Below are positions 9,233-17,400 of a stretch of 64,000 nt of DNA, in pieces. The stretch spans positions 1-64,000 of the forward strand of contig JAOXRS010000175.1 of NCBI GenBank assembly GCA_025800385.1. Reading direction: 5' to 3'. A program made the position numbers and the translations under genes. Position 1 is the stretch's first letter. Every line of letters starts with the position of its first letter. This DNA comes from Candidatus Albibeggiatoa sp. nov. NOAA. Lineage in GTDB: Bacteria; Pseudomonadota; Gammaproteobacteria; Beggiatoales; Beggiatoaceae. Under the pieces are notes generated by a model. That model had not been told where the DNA came from. It saw nothing but the letters and a program-made list of their open reading frames with translations, and did no database searches.

Positions 9233-10510
9233 ATGGATAAAAAAGAAGATAAAAAACTACCGCCAGTGTGTTCCTTTTGCGGTATCGAACAAAGTGCCGA
9301 AACCCCTTTAATCACAGGTAGCGACGGCTATATTTGTGAATCGTGTGTTGAATTGGCGCACCAAGTGATTAGCAGTTGGGGGCGTAAAAAAGCCTTACGT
9401 GAAATTCACAGTCCACCACCGCAAGAAATTAAAACTTTACTCGATCAATACATTATCGGGCAAAATTTAGCCAAAGAAGTGTTATCGGTCGCGGTATACA
9501 ACCATTACAAACGTTTACGTCATGGTCGCCAAAGTACAGCATTACACGGCAGTGATGAACATATCGAAATCAGCAAATCCAATGTGTTATTGCTAGGGCC
9601 TTCGGGAACGGGCAAAACCTTACTGGCTTCCACTTTAGCAAAAATCGTTGGTGTCCCATTTGCGATTGCCGATGCAACAACTTTAACTCAAGCAGGTTAT
9701 GTCGGTGAAGACGCGGAAAGTATTTTAGTGCGTTTACTTGATGTGGCTGATGGCAATATCGAACGCGCCGAATGGGGTATTGTGTACATTGATGAAATCG
9801 ACAAGTTAGCCCGTGTGTCTGAAAGTGCGGTCGTCTCTCGTGATGTCGGTGGAGAAGGTGTACAACAAGCTTTACTCAAGTTGATTGAAGGCACACAAGT
9901 TAAACTGCCTGCGAAAAATCAACGTCGTGAAGATGGTAAAACTGTGACGCTTGATACGCATAATATTTTATTCATCGTCGGTGGTGCATTTGCTGATTTA
10001 GAACAACATATTACCCAACGCGTACAGCCAAAACAAAACAATATCGGTTTCCATACTGCATTTGATGAAGCGGATAAACTGAGTCCTGAAGAATTATTGG
10101 CTGAAGTCCAGCCTGCAGATTTACGTCGTTTTGGTTTAATTCCAGAGTTTATCGGGCGTTTGCCAGTGATTGCGGTATTGGAAGAGTTAGACGAAGAAGC
10201 TTTAGTGAAAATTCTCACTCAGCCACGAAATGCATTAACTAAGCAATATCAGCAACTTTTCGCTTATGAAGAAATTGGTTTAGACTTTACCGAAGATGCG
10301 TTAAAAGCGATTGCCCGTCATGCTTTAGATCGAGGTACAGGCGCACGTGGTTTACGCAGCATTATGGAGCATTTACTACGCCGTCCTATGTTTGAATTGC
10401 CATCACGTAAAGATGTAGAACGTTGTGTTGTGGAAGAAAGCGCGGTTGAAGGTGAAAGTGAGGTTCATCTTGAATTAAAAGATGGTCAACCGATTTCGGC
10501 AAATAGTTAA
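9233..10510 (+). CDS. clpX: ClpX-type AAA+ unfoldase, nif-linked paralogue
   Basis: ATP-dependent unfoldase that feeds substrates to ClpP; 425 residues, normal length. The N-terminal C4 zinc finger has C13, C16, C35 and C38. Walker A GPSGTGKT is near residues 122-129, followed by the pore-region GYVGED and Walker [10 protein letters not shown]. The Arg-rich sensor segment [13 protein letters not shown] is near the end. There is no neighbouring clpP, trigger factor or lon, so this is a second, nif-operon copy like Azotobacter clpX2. A role in turnover of NifB/NifEN-type cofactor factors is known in Azotobacter and only inferred here. Confidence 0.93.
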   Translation: MDKKEDKKLPPVCSFCGIEQSAETPLITGSDGYICESCVELAHQVISSWGRKKALREIHSPPPQEIKTLLDQYIIGQNLAKEVLSVAVYNHYKRLRHGRQSTALHGSDEHIEISKSNVLLLGPSGTGKTLLASTLAKIVGVPFAIADATTLTQAGYVGEDAESILVRLLDVADGNIERAEWGIVYIDEIDKLARVSESAVVSRDVGGEGVQQALLKLIEGTQVKLPAKNQRREDGKTVTLDTHNILFIVGGAFADLEQHITQRVQPKQNNIGFHTAFDEADKLSPEELLAEVQPADLRRFGLIPEFIGRLPVIAVLEELDEEALVKILTQPRNALTKQYQQLFAYEEIGLDFTEDALKAIARHALDRGTGARGLRSIMEHLLRRPMFELPSRKDVERCVVEESAVEGESEVHLELKDGQPISANS

Positions 10511-10519
10511 TAACGTATT

Positions 10520-10547
10520 CCTAGTTACTTGTGTTATGGTAGCTAGG
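10520..10547 (+). terminator. Probable terminator of the nif operon
   Basis: CCTAGTTAC (10520-10528) pairs with GTAGCTAGG (10539-10547), nine pairs with one G-U, followed by the T-rich TATATTTGTTGTT. It begins nine bases after the clpX stop. Confidence 0.6.
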
Positions 10548-10578
10548 TATATTTGTTGTTCTGCTAGGCTGAAATATA

Positions 10579-10884
10579 ATGAAAGAATTTAATGAAATCC
10601 CTTTTCATGATGCTGCCTTTAAAAATATCTTAATTAACTGGGAGTCAAAAACCATTACTTTTGAGATGATTATTTTTATCAACTCGCAAAATAAAAGAGC
10701 AAGACTATATTTTGTGACTTTCAATGATGTTTCTCACTTCTTTATGCCTCATCATTCTCCTTGGGGTGATTCCGTTTTTATAAACTCTGCGTCTCGCAAT
10801 GGTAACATTTACCTATTTAATATGCAAAGCGGTGATACACTTGAGATTCATGCTGCTGGTTTTAAATTAATACCACATGAGTAG
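10579..10884 (+). CDS. Small protein of unknown function, 101 aa
   Basis: Cytosolic by sequence, with no signal or membrane segment. The pattern IPFHDAAFKNILINWESKTITFEM, a FVTFNDVSHFF strand and a PWGDSVFI turn are typical of a widespread family of small all-beta proteins with an FHDA-like start, some of which are immunity proteins (Imm50-like). This resemblance is from memory and weak. It lies alone between the nif terminator and the ACP phosphodiesterase gene. Function unknown. Confidence 0.6.
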   Translation: MKEFNEIPFHDAAFKNILINWESKTITFEMIIFINSQNKRARLYFVTFNDVSHFFMPHHSPWGDSVFINSASRNGNIYLFNMQSGDTLEIHAAGFKLIPHE

Positions 10885-10910
10885 TGTATATTTTTTAGGA
10901 ATTAAATTTT

Positions 10911-11504
10911 TTGCCCATGAATTGGTTAGCACATATTTTTGTTTCAGAGCCTGATATTCATTACCAACTTGGTAATATTTTAGCTGATCCTATGAAAGGT
11001 AGAGTCTGGACAGGCATACACCCGCAAACTTTGGCAGGCTTTGCGAGACATCAAAAAATCGACAAATTCACCGATTACCATTATTGTTTTATTGAGAGTA
11101 AGAATAGATTAGGTCAGCGCGGTTTATTACGAGGTGTTGTGATCGATATTGTATACGACTACTTATTAACCAAACATTGGCAAGTGTATACAGATGCACC
11201 ATTTGAACAATTTATTGCAAATTTTTATCAGCAAGCTCTTACAACAGTCAAAAATTATCCCAGCCAAGCAGAAATATTTATTAACGATATTATAGAAGCT
11301 GATATTTTACGTAGTTATCATAATTTAGATGGTGTTAAGCTCGCTCTACAACGTATTGACAGAAGACTTTCCACACGACTACTTAAAAAAGAATCTGCTA
11401 GCCAATATTTTCCTGAAATCCAATTACAAATAACAGCGATAGAGAAAGATTTTCAGCAGTTTTTCCCTGAATTATTGGGGTATTTTGAAGGAGAAAATAC
11501 CTAG
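10911..11504 (+). CDS. acpH: Acyl carrier protein phosphodiesterase (AcpH-type)
   Basis: Removes the phosphopantetheine arm from holo-ACP. The protein starts MNWLAHIF, the usual AcpH beginning, followed by LGNILADPMKGR and FARHQKIDKFTDYH with the metal-binding His/Asp pattern of the family, and RGVVIDIVYDYLL. Two starts are possible: TTG at 10911, ten bases after AGGA, or ATG at 10917, which gives the family-typical N-terminus of 195 residues. Length agrees with the E. coli enzyme (about 193). A normal housekeeping gene. Confidence 0.85.
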   Translation: MPMNWLAHIFVSEPDIHYQLGNILADPMKGRVWTGIHPQTLAGFARHQKIDKFTDYHYCFIESKNRLGQRGLLRGVVIDIVYDYLLTKHWQVYTDAPFEQFIANFYQQALTTVKNYPSQAEIFINDIIEADILRSYHNLDGVKLALQRIDRRLSTRLLKKESASQYFPEIQLQITAIEKDFQQFFPELLGYFEGENT

Positions 11505-11823
11505 TTTTTTACAAAAATATAGCATTTGATATTCAACAATAGTTGTTTCCCCTCACTCATATTCATTTCTATCAAAGAAATATACATACATACCATAGTA
11601 AAATAAGCGTATAAATTAGTAAAAAATGCACAAAATTTACAACTAAAGTTGTAAATCCTACAACTTTAGTTGTATTTATTTTAATTGAATTAAACTTTAT
11701 TATTAACTTGTCGGCTGAAATATACAAATTCACATTCTGTACTCAGTTGTACATATCCATAAATGGATAAGATACTAACTTTATGAAATAACTGCTTAAA
11801 AATGCATGTTTTTAGGAGGAATT
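11505..11823. promoter_or_regulatory. Regulatory gap upstream of the RiPP-like locus
   Basis: This 319-base gap holds several palindromes and no ORF of note. CAAC-AATA-GTTG is at 11534-11545 and the large inverted repeat is at 11638-11674. A perfect TATCCAT-AA-ATGGATA palindrome sits at 11754-11769, close to weak promoter-like hexamers (TTGTAC near 11747 and GATACT near 11771). The strong ribosome-binding site AGGAGG is at 11814-11819. The AT-rich character and operator-like palindromes suggest that the next gene is tightly regulated; no regulator family can be named. Confidence 0.5.
11638..11674. repeat. Perfect 16-bp inverted repeat built from two palindromes
   Basis: Two 16-base arms (11638-11653 and 11659-11674) are exact reverse complements, separated by AATCC. 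Each arm is itself nearly palindromic (ACAACT..AGTTGT). It may be a bidirectional terminator for the AcpH gene or a tandem operator. There is a T-rich stretch after the right arm. Confidence 0.85.
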
Positions 11824-12135
11824 ATGACTGAATCTCTTATTGATATTTCTATACGTGGTATAGATATTGAGTTAGACGGTGATATTGTACGATTACTTGA
11901 TCACAAAGCTGTGAATTCACTGGTGAGAACTAATAGTGGGCTGGATATTACAGTTGGGGGTACTGAAATCACTGTACCAAATGAACAAATTTCTATTGAT
12001 GGAATAGGGCGAATCGTATTTGTGAATGAGGAAATAGCTAATGCTATTAAACAAGAACGAGCTAAAGATACATTTAATCCTCCAATATTCATGCGCAGAT
12101 GTGGAAACAGTGCATGTGGTGGGGGCTATAAGTAA
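11824..12135 (+). CDS. RiPP precursor-like protein with Cys/Gly tail
   Basis: The protein has 103 residues when started at the ATG at 11824, five bases after a perfect AGGAGG; an upstream in-frame ATG at 11806 would place that Shine-Dalgarno inside the gene. Residues 1-75 are acidic and beta-rich with no cysteine (ISIRGIDIELDGDIVRLL, GLDITVGGTEITVPNEQ). After NAIKQERAKDTFNPPIFMRR comes the tail CGNSACGGGYK with the only two cysteines. A long leader, a short Cys/Gly-rich C-terminus, an intergenic hairpin and an adjacent radical SAM gene are the hallmarks of a ribosomally made, post-translationally modified peptide. No known precursor class is recognised. The product and its modification are inference. 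Confidence 0.65.
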   Translation: MTESLIDISIRGIDIELDGDIVRLLDHKAVNSLVRTNSGLDITVGGTEITVPNEQISIDGIGRIVFVNEEIANAIKQERAKDTFNPPIFMRRCGNSACGGGYK

Positions 12136-12159
12136 TTTTTTGAACCAGTTTTAAATTTT

Positions 12160-12188
12160 GTGATGCTTTTTTATAGGCATCACTTTAA
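12160..12188 (+). terminator. Attenuator-like hairpin after the precursor gene
   Basis: GTGATGC (12160-12166) pairs perfectly with GCATCAC (12177-12183) around a ten-base loop and is followed by TTTAATT. A leaky terminator between a precursor gene and its enzyme gene is common in RiPP operons, where it keeps precursor expression above enzyme expression. Confidence 0.7.
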
Positions 12189-12216
12189 TTAGGTTATGAG
12201 TAAAAAGGAGAAATTT

Positions 12217-13221
12217 ATGTCTGATAGTAAAATTGGGAATTTAAAGCTCTCATATAAAGAATCGAATAACCTACATCTTATTTTAAATCCAACAGAGAAA
12301 TGTAACTTTAGATGTACTTATTGCTATGAAAATTTCGACATTGGAAAAATGACTTTTAATGTTGTTAATGGGGTAAAAAATTATATTTCAAAGCAAGCAC
12401 CGCTATTAGACCATCTTAACATAACTTGGTTTGGTGGTGAACCTACCTTAGCAGTAGACATTATAAAGAACATTTCTGAACATGTAATAAGGGAAACTTC
12501 GAAATTTCAACACTGTAAGTATAGTGCTGATATGAATACAAATGGCTTTTTACTATATAAGGATGTGTTTCTTGAGCTTCTTTCTTTAGGTATTAGAGGA
12601 TTCCAGATTTCATTAGATGGAGATGAACAAAATCACAATATAACTAGAGTTCAGGCCAATGGGCACGGGTCTTACTCTCAAATTTTGGATAACCTTGCCA
12701 ATATTGCCTCTTTATCAAAAGAAGATTATCAGTTTGAAATTATACTACGCATACATGCTCATCCGAACAACATTTCAGGAATAGAAACATTACTTTATCA
12801 TTTGTCTACTTTAATTAAGGGTGATGACCGTTTCTTCTTATTTTATAAAGAAGTAGGGCATCTTGGTAGTTTAAATGATGAGTATTTTCCTGTTTTTATG
12901 GGTGATCACAATTACTACGAAACCTTTATAAAATTGTGTAAATCTCTTGGTTTGCAATCTATTGGTAATGACAAAATGCCCTATTGTTACGCCTCTAATC
13001 CTAACTCTTTTGTGATTCGACCTAATGGTTCCATAGCTAAATGTACAGTCGGTTTTGATGACTTTGGCAATCATGTGGGGAGTTTATCGGAGAATGGAGA
13101 GTTAAATATACAGAAAAACAAATTTCAGCCTTGGCTACATGGGATGATAGCTAATATTGATGAATTCAAATATTGTCCTAAAGAATACGTTAACTCACTA
13201 CCAAACTCCTCTCAATTATAA
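12217..13221 (+). CDS. Radical SAM enzyme next to RiPP-like precursor
   Basis: The protein has 334 residues from the ATG at 12217, which follows AAGGAG by seven bases; the ATG at 12196 would make that site internal. The 4Fe-4S motif CNFRCTYCYE has C29, C33 and C36 (CX3CX2C). It is followed by WFGGEPTL, MNTNGFLL and GFQISLDGDEQNHN, typical of the peptide-modifying SPASM/twitch group. The C-terminal part has C257, then FVIRPNGSIAKC with C276, and C320, but stops 14 residues after YCPK. A complete SPASM domain would have several more cysteines, and no other frame supplies them. Substrate is inferred to be the neighbouring precursor. Codon use and AT content differ from the nif genes, hinting at acquisition. 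Confidence 0.85.
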   Translation: MSDSKIGNLKLSYKESNNLHLILNPTEKCNFRCTYCYENFDIGKMTFNVVNGVKNYISKQAPLLDHLNITWFGGEPTLAVDIIKNISEHVIRETSKFQHCKYSADMNTNGFLLYKDVFLELLSLGIRGFQISLDGDEQNHNITRVQANGHGSYSQILDNLANIASLSKEDYQFEIILRIHAHPNNISGIETLLYHLSTLIKGDDRFFLFYKEVGHLGSLNDEYFPVFMGDHNYYETFIKLCKSLGLQSIGNDKMPYCYASNPNSFVIRPNGSIAKCTVGFDDFGNHVGSLSENGELNIQKNKFQPWLHGMIANIDEFKYCPKEYVNSLPNSSQL

Positions 13222-13314
13222 GCTAAAAACAAGTTTATCTATCTAGGTAAAAAGCTTATAAATTAGCAAGCAAGATAATTTTTCAGTATAAATTTAACAT
13301 GGATATTTAAAGTA

Positions 13315-14358
13315 ATGAAAAGACCACCAAAGTATACACCTAATGCTTTAACTGAACCTGCTAATTATGGTGTTTTAAAACAATTAGAAGGTGTATGGGT
13401 TAATCATAACCCCACCAATAACAAAACAGGTTGGGGGCTGCATACTACCTGTATGCCATCTCCTGGAACTAACTCAGAAATGATTCCTGGAAAATTTCAT
13501 TTCCTTTGTGAAAACTATACAGAGGAACTCACATTTACATTAGTACCTGATCGAGTGCGCAACCGTGGGGGTACTAATGAACAGTTTTGTGATGCTGTAA
13601 AATATAGCCAAAGTATTAAAGATTTAAAAGGAAAAAGACTCCATGAAGAAAATGGTATGTATCTTTGGCTTAATACAATATATAACCATCCTGCAGATGA
13701 AGAATCTGTAGCAACTGATCTTGGAAAACCTGAGTTATGTTCAAGGGATGGTTCTCATGGCCCAGACTTCAAGCCATTTTATTCAGTCTCTCGTAGTGGT
13801 ACGATCCCTCATGGTAGCACTATTCAATTGATTGGGCATGATGATCCTAAAGAAAATGGAAAGCCACATTTTCCACATGGCGTTCAAGCATGGGATTTTG
13901 ATCACCTTGCTATCAGTCCTAGTATGGGATGTGCAGGTACATGCCAAGACAATAATCCAATGTATATTGATTTAGATAAGCCAAATCCTCCGATTCTTGA
14001 ACAATATACTAAACGTATTCTTACACATGAATTGTATCCGTACTCAGTTCGCCCTGACCTCCGTCTGCGTGATGCCATCAAAGATCAGAATATAATAGAT
14101 TATGTTTTTATTCATATGGCTACAATACAAGATGGAGGTGCTCAAGGGGGAATCATAAATACTCCTTTTGTGCAAAAGTTTACCCCTGTGACTGAAATGC
14201 AATTTCGAATGTGGATTGAAACTGTAATTGAAGATGGTAAGAAAATTTTTCAATTACAATATGAGCAAATTCAATATTTTGAATTTCATTTTGGCAGTAA
14301 TGGGGAGACCACTCGTTGGCCACATATCCAAATAAACACACTTCGTAAAAAAGAATAA
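13315..14358 (+). CDS. Third protein of the RiPP-like locus, function unclear
   Basis: Soluble protein of 347 residues without a signal peptide. The beginning YGVLKQLEGVWVNHNPT and the later LTFTLVPDRVRNRGGTNEQ, LHEENGMYLWL, SRSGTIPHGSTIQLIG and FQLQYEQIQYFEF are reminiscent of a family of putative heme-binding or peroxidase-like proteins seen near peptide-modification genes; this is from memory and uncertain. Several His and Cys residues (GCAGTCQDNNPM near the middle) could bind metal. It is 93 bases after the radical SAM gene, in the same orientation, with no good ribosome-binding site. It probably acts in the same pathway, but that rests on position. Confidence 0.6.
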   Translation: MKRPPKYTPNALTEPANYGVLKQLEGVWVNHNPTNNKTGWGLHTTCMPSPGTNSEMIPGKFHFLCENYTEELTFTLVPDRVRNRGGTNEQFCDAVKYSQSIKDLKGKRLHEENGMYLWLNTIYNHPADEESVATDLGKPELCSRDGSHGPDFKPFYSVSRSGTIPHGSTIQLIGHDDPKENGKPHFPHGVQAWDFDHLAISPSMGCAGTCQDNNPMYIDLDKPNPPILEQYTKRILTHELYPYSVRPDLRLRDAIKDQNIIDYVFIHMATIQDGGAQGGIINTPFVQKFTPVTEMQFRMWIETVIEDGKKIFQLQYEQIQYFEFHFGSNGETTRWPHIQINTLRKKE

Positions 14359-14378
14359 GCTAGGCCTATTTCTTCTAT

Positions 14379-14427
14379 GTATCCCGTTCCCACATACCAG
14401 CTATTTCAATATATGAGAACGAGATAC
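14379..14427. terminator. CGTTCCCA-type inverted repeat, bidirectional terminator
   Basis: Arms of 18 bases (14379-14396 and 14410-14427) of the pattern GTATCYCGTTCYCAYATA are reverse complements with few mismatches. It sits between the convergent stops at 14358 and 14437. The CGTTCCC/GGGAACG core is a dispersed bacterial intergenic repeat and also occurs in variant form at 19465 and 60366. Confidence 0.7.
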
Positions 14428-14436
14428 TACCTTAAA

Positions 14437-17400
14437 TTAAGGCACAACCGTTACATCTAAACTGGCATCGTTATTACCCCAATCTGGATCATTTGCATCT
14501 GATTCAACTGAAGTATAAGCTGTTGTTGTACCTACGGTTTGCATTCTCACACCAATCGTACGTGTGCGATAAGAACCTGAATTCAGCGTGCCAAATCCAC
14601 ATTCCACATCACCATTACCATTGATACTGCAACTAGAAGGTTTTGAATGTAACGTACCATCTGACGGCAATTCAAATACCATTATGGCATTAGGCGCAGG
14701 GGCAGGACCATCGTTGTAACTACGGATACGATAATTTGCGACCCGTCCAACACTTGGGTCACCACTTGGATAAGATTTAGAAATCGTTACCCGCATATCA
14801 GCACCGCTTGCAATGCTCAACTCAATGGAATCTGAATTGTTAGACGTATCAGGATCAGTTTCATCACCGTATGAATAGACAGTCGCTGTTGTATCCCACG
14901 CATCCAATACCCGTACACCGACATCGCGCGTGCGTTGGCTGCCATTTGGAATTGAACCCACATTACACACCACATCACCATCAGTATTTAAGCTACAACC
15001 GCTAGAACCCCAAATCCATTCCGCTTCAAACGGTAAAGATAAAGTGGTTTCGACATTGGTTGCATCGCTGCTGCCATCATTCACAGTAACAAAACTAAAC
15101 TCAATGCTTTCACCAACGGCTACACTGGTTTTACTACTGGTAAAGCTACTGATGCGTAAGTCTGCACCACCTGCTGGCGCGGTATTTTTGTAAGTTGCAT
15201 TAATAGTCGCTGCTGATGCTGGCATGGTCACTGTTGTCGTTGCTTGGCTGACATCCGCTAAAATACTGGTGTCACCTGTCCAAACGTCAAATTCTTGGCC
15301 TGATGGTGCTGCATCTGCTGTCACCAAAACTTGCGCCGCTTCCGCATAATCACCGTCACCACTACCGCTATTTACAGTTAAAGTATATAAAGTTGGAGCT
15401 TGTGTACGATAAGTCGCTGTGACTGTGACCGCTGCCGCTGGCATAGTCACTGTGGTTGTGGCTTGGGTTGGATCGGCTAACACGCCTGTATCACCTGTCC
15501 ATACATCGAACACTTGACCTGTTGGTGCTGCATCCGCTGTGACTGAGAGTTGAGTACCTTCAGTATAATCACCGTCACCATTGCCACTATTTACAGTTAA
15601 AGTATATAAAGTTGGAGAAGCAGGGCGATAAGTTGCTGTGACATTTACTGGCTCAGGAGGCATAGTCACTGTGGTTGTGGCTTGAGTTGGATCAGCTAAT
15701 TGACCTGTATCACCTGTCCATACATCAAATACATCTCCCGTTGGTGCAGCATGTGCTGTAATAGTCACTTGTGCGCCTTCAAGATATTCACCACTACCTT
15801 CACCATTAAGCACATTTAAGGCATAGATGGGCGGACTTAATCCATCACGATAATTACGACTGGCAAATAAGTTGGCTAAATCAGCATTGTAATGGGTCGC
15901 ATTTGGGAAACCGAAAACGTTGTAATAAATCCCCCAAGGCGCACTATGGTAATGGAAATACTGCGCGTTCAAGTCATATGTATCCATAATGTCTAACATA
16001 TCAGATACCCATGCTAAACCACCGCGCCCATTGAAGTTTGCCACCGCTGTACCGAATTCACCGATATTCACCGGCACATTCGCATCGATATAGAATTGCA
16101 ACTCATCGTTATCGAAGAACCCTGTCTCTAAAGATGCTTTGGTAAATGGTCTTGGCGTATCCCATGATTTAAAGCCTAACCAACGTAAGCCCAAGTTTGC
16201 ACCTGAACCCGCGACATTTGTGCCTTTCATCCAGCCGCTGATACGATATTGATGACCTTGTTTGACTGAGAAATTTAATTTTGTATTGCCAATCGCGTAT
16301 TTGCCAGAAGTAGAGCTTAGGCTTAAAGATTTGCTGCCAACATGTGCTGTGCTAGATGTACTCTTGCTGCCGCTGCTACCAGAATCTAACGCTAAACCTT
16401 TCCAATCACTGGTATCAGACAAGAACGGATCACGCGCTGCATGGGTTTCGTATAACATCCACCAAGCACTTGGCTCAGGGTCTGGATCGATATGTTGAAT
16501 CCGACGTACAAACTGACCCGCTGTATCATATTCATCAATCACGAAATCATCAAATAACACTGTACCGCTATTGCTATCAGAAATTAAAACAGGTGTTGCA
16601 CCCCATGTATTGGTATTTGGCGCGGTGAACAATTGCCCTTCGTACCACGTCCAGTCCGTTGTACCCGCTGTAATTGAACTGTTTTCGCTGTAGCCTTCAA
16701 CCACTGAATCCCACGGTTGAATGTAACCATTGGCATCAGGATACACTAAACCATAATCGCCATAACCATAGTGATAACCCAAGGCGGCACTGTAATACCA
16801 AGGCGCGTATTGATGGAAGTCGTACATCACATTGCTTTCAGAATCATTGACTAAGAAAGCACCTGTATTATTGTCGCCGTAATCGATTTCAACAATTAAT
16901 AAATGGTTAGTATCCACGGTACGAATCGCGTCGACTAATTCTTGACTGTAAGCAATCAAATCGCTGGTATCGGGGGCTGCGGGTTCGTTAAAAATATCGT
17001 AAGCAGCAATCACCACTTCATCTTTATAACGGCTTGCAATTTCTGTCCATAAGGCTTTGGTACGGGCTTTTTGATCTGAATTACTCCAGAATCCACCGCT
17101 ATATCCCGGCCCTTGGAATCCGCCATGTGGCGCGTGCATATCTAAAATCAAGTAAACGCCAGCATTGCGCGCCCAGTTGATATTTTTATTTAACCAATCC
17201 CAACCTGCTTGTTTATAGGTATAAGGATTGTTTTCGTCTTCAAATAATTTCCACCATAAATCCAAACGCACCACGGTTAAGCCCATGTTTGCCACGTCTT
17301 GATAGCTGGATGCATCGTAATTGTTGCCGCTGAAAATAGTGTCTGCATCTTCGCTTTCATCGCCATAGGCATTGAAGTTGACACCCATTAAACGAATTGG

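Noticed and set aside
13160..13300. Possible frameshift at the end of the radical SAM gene hiding the rest of a SPASM domain
   Set aside because: Both alternative frames past the stop were read; one stops at once and the other has no cysteines, so no simple frameshift restores it.
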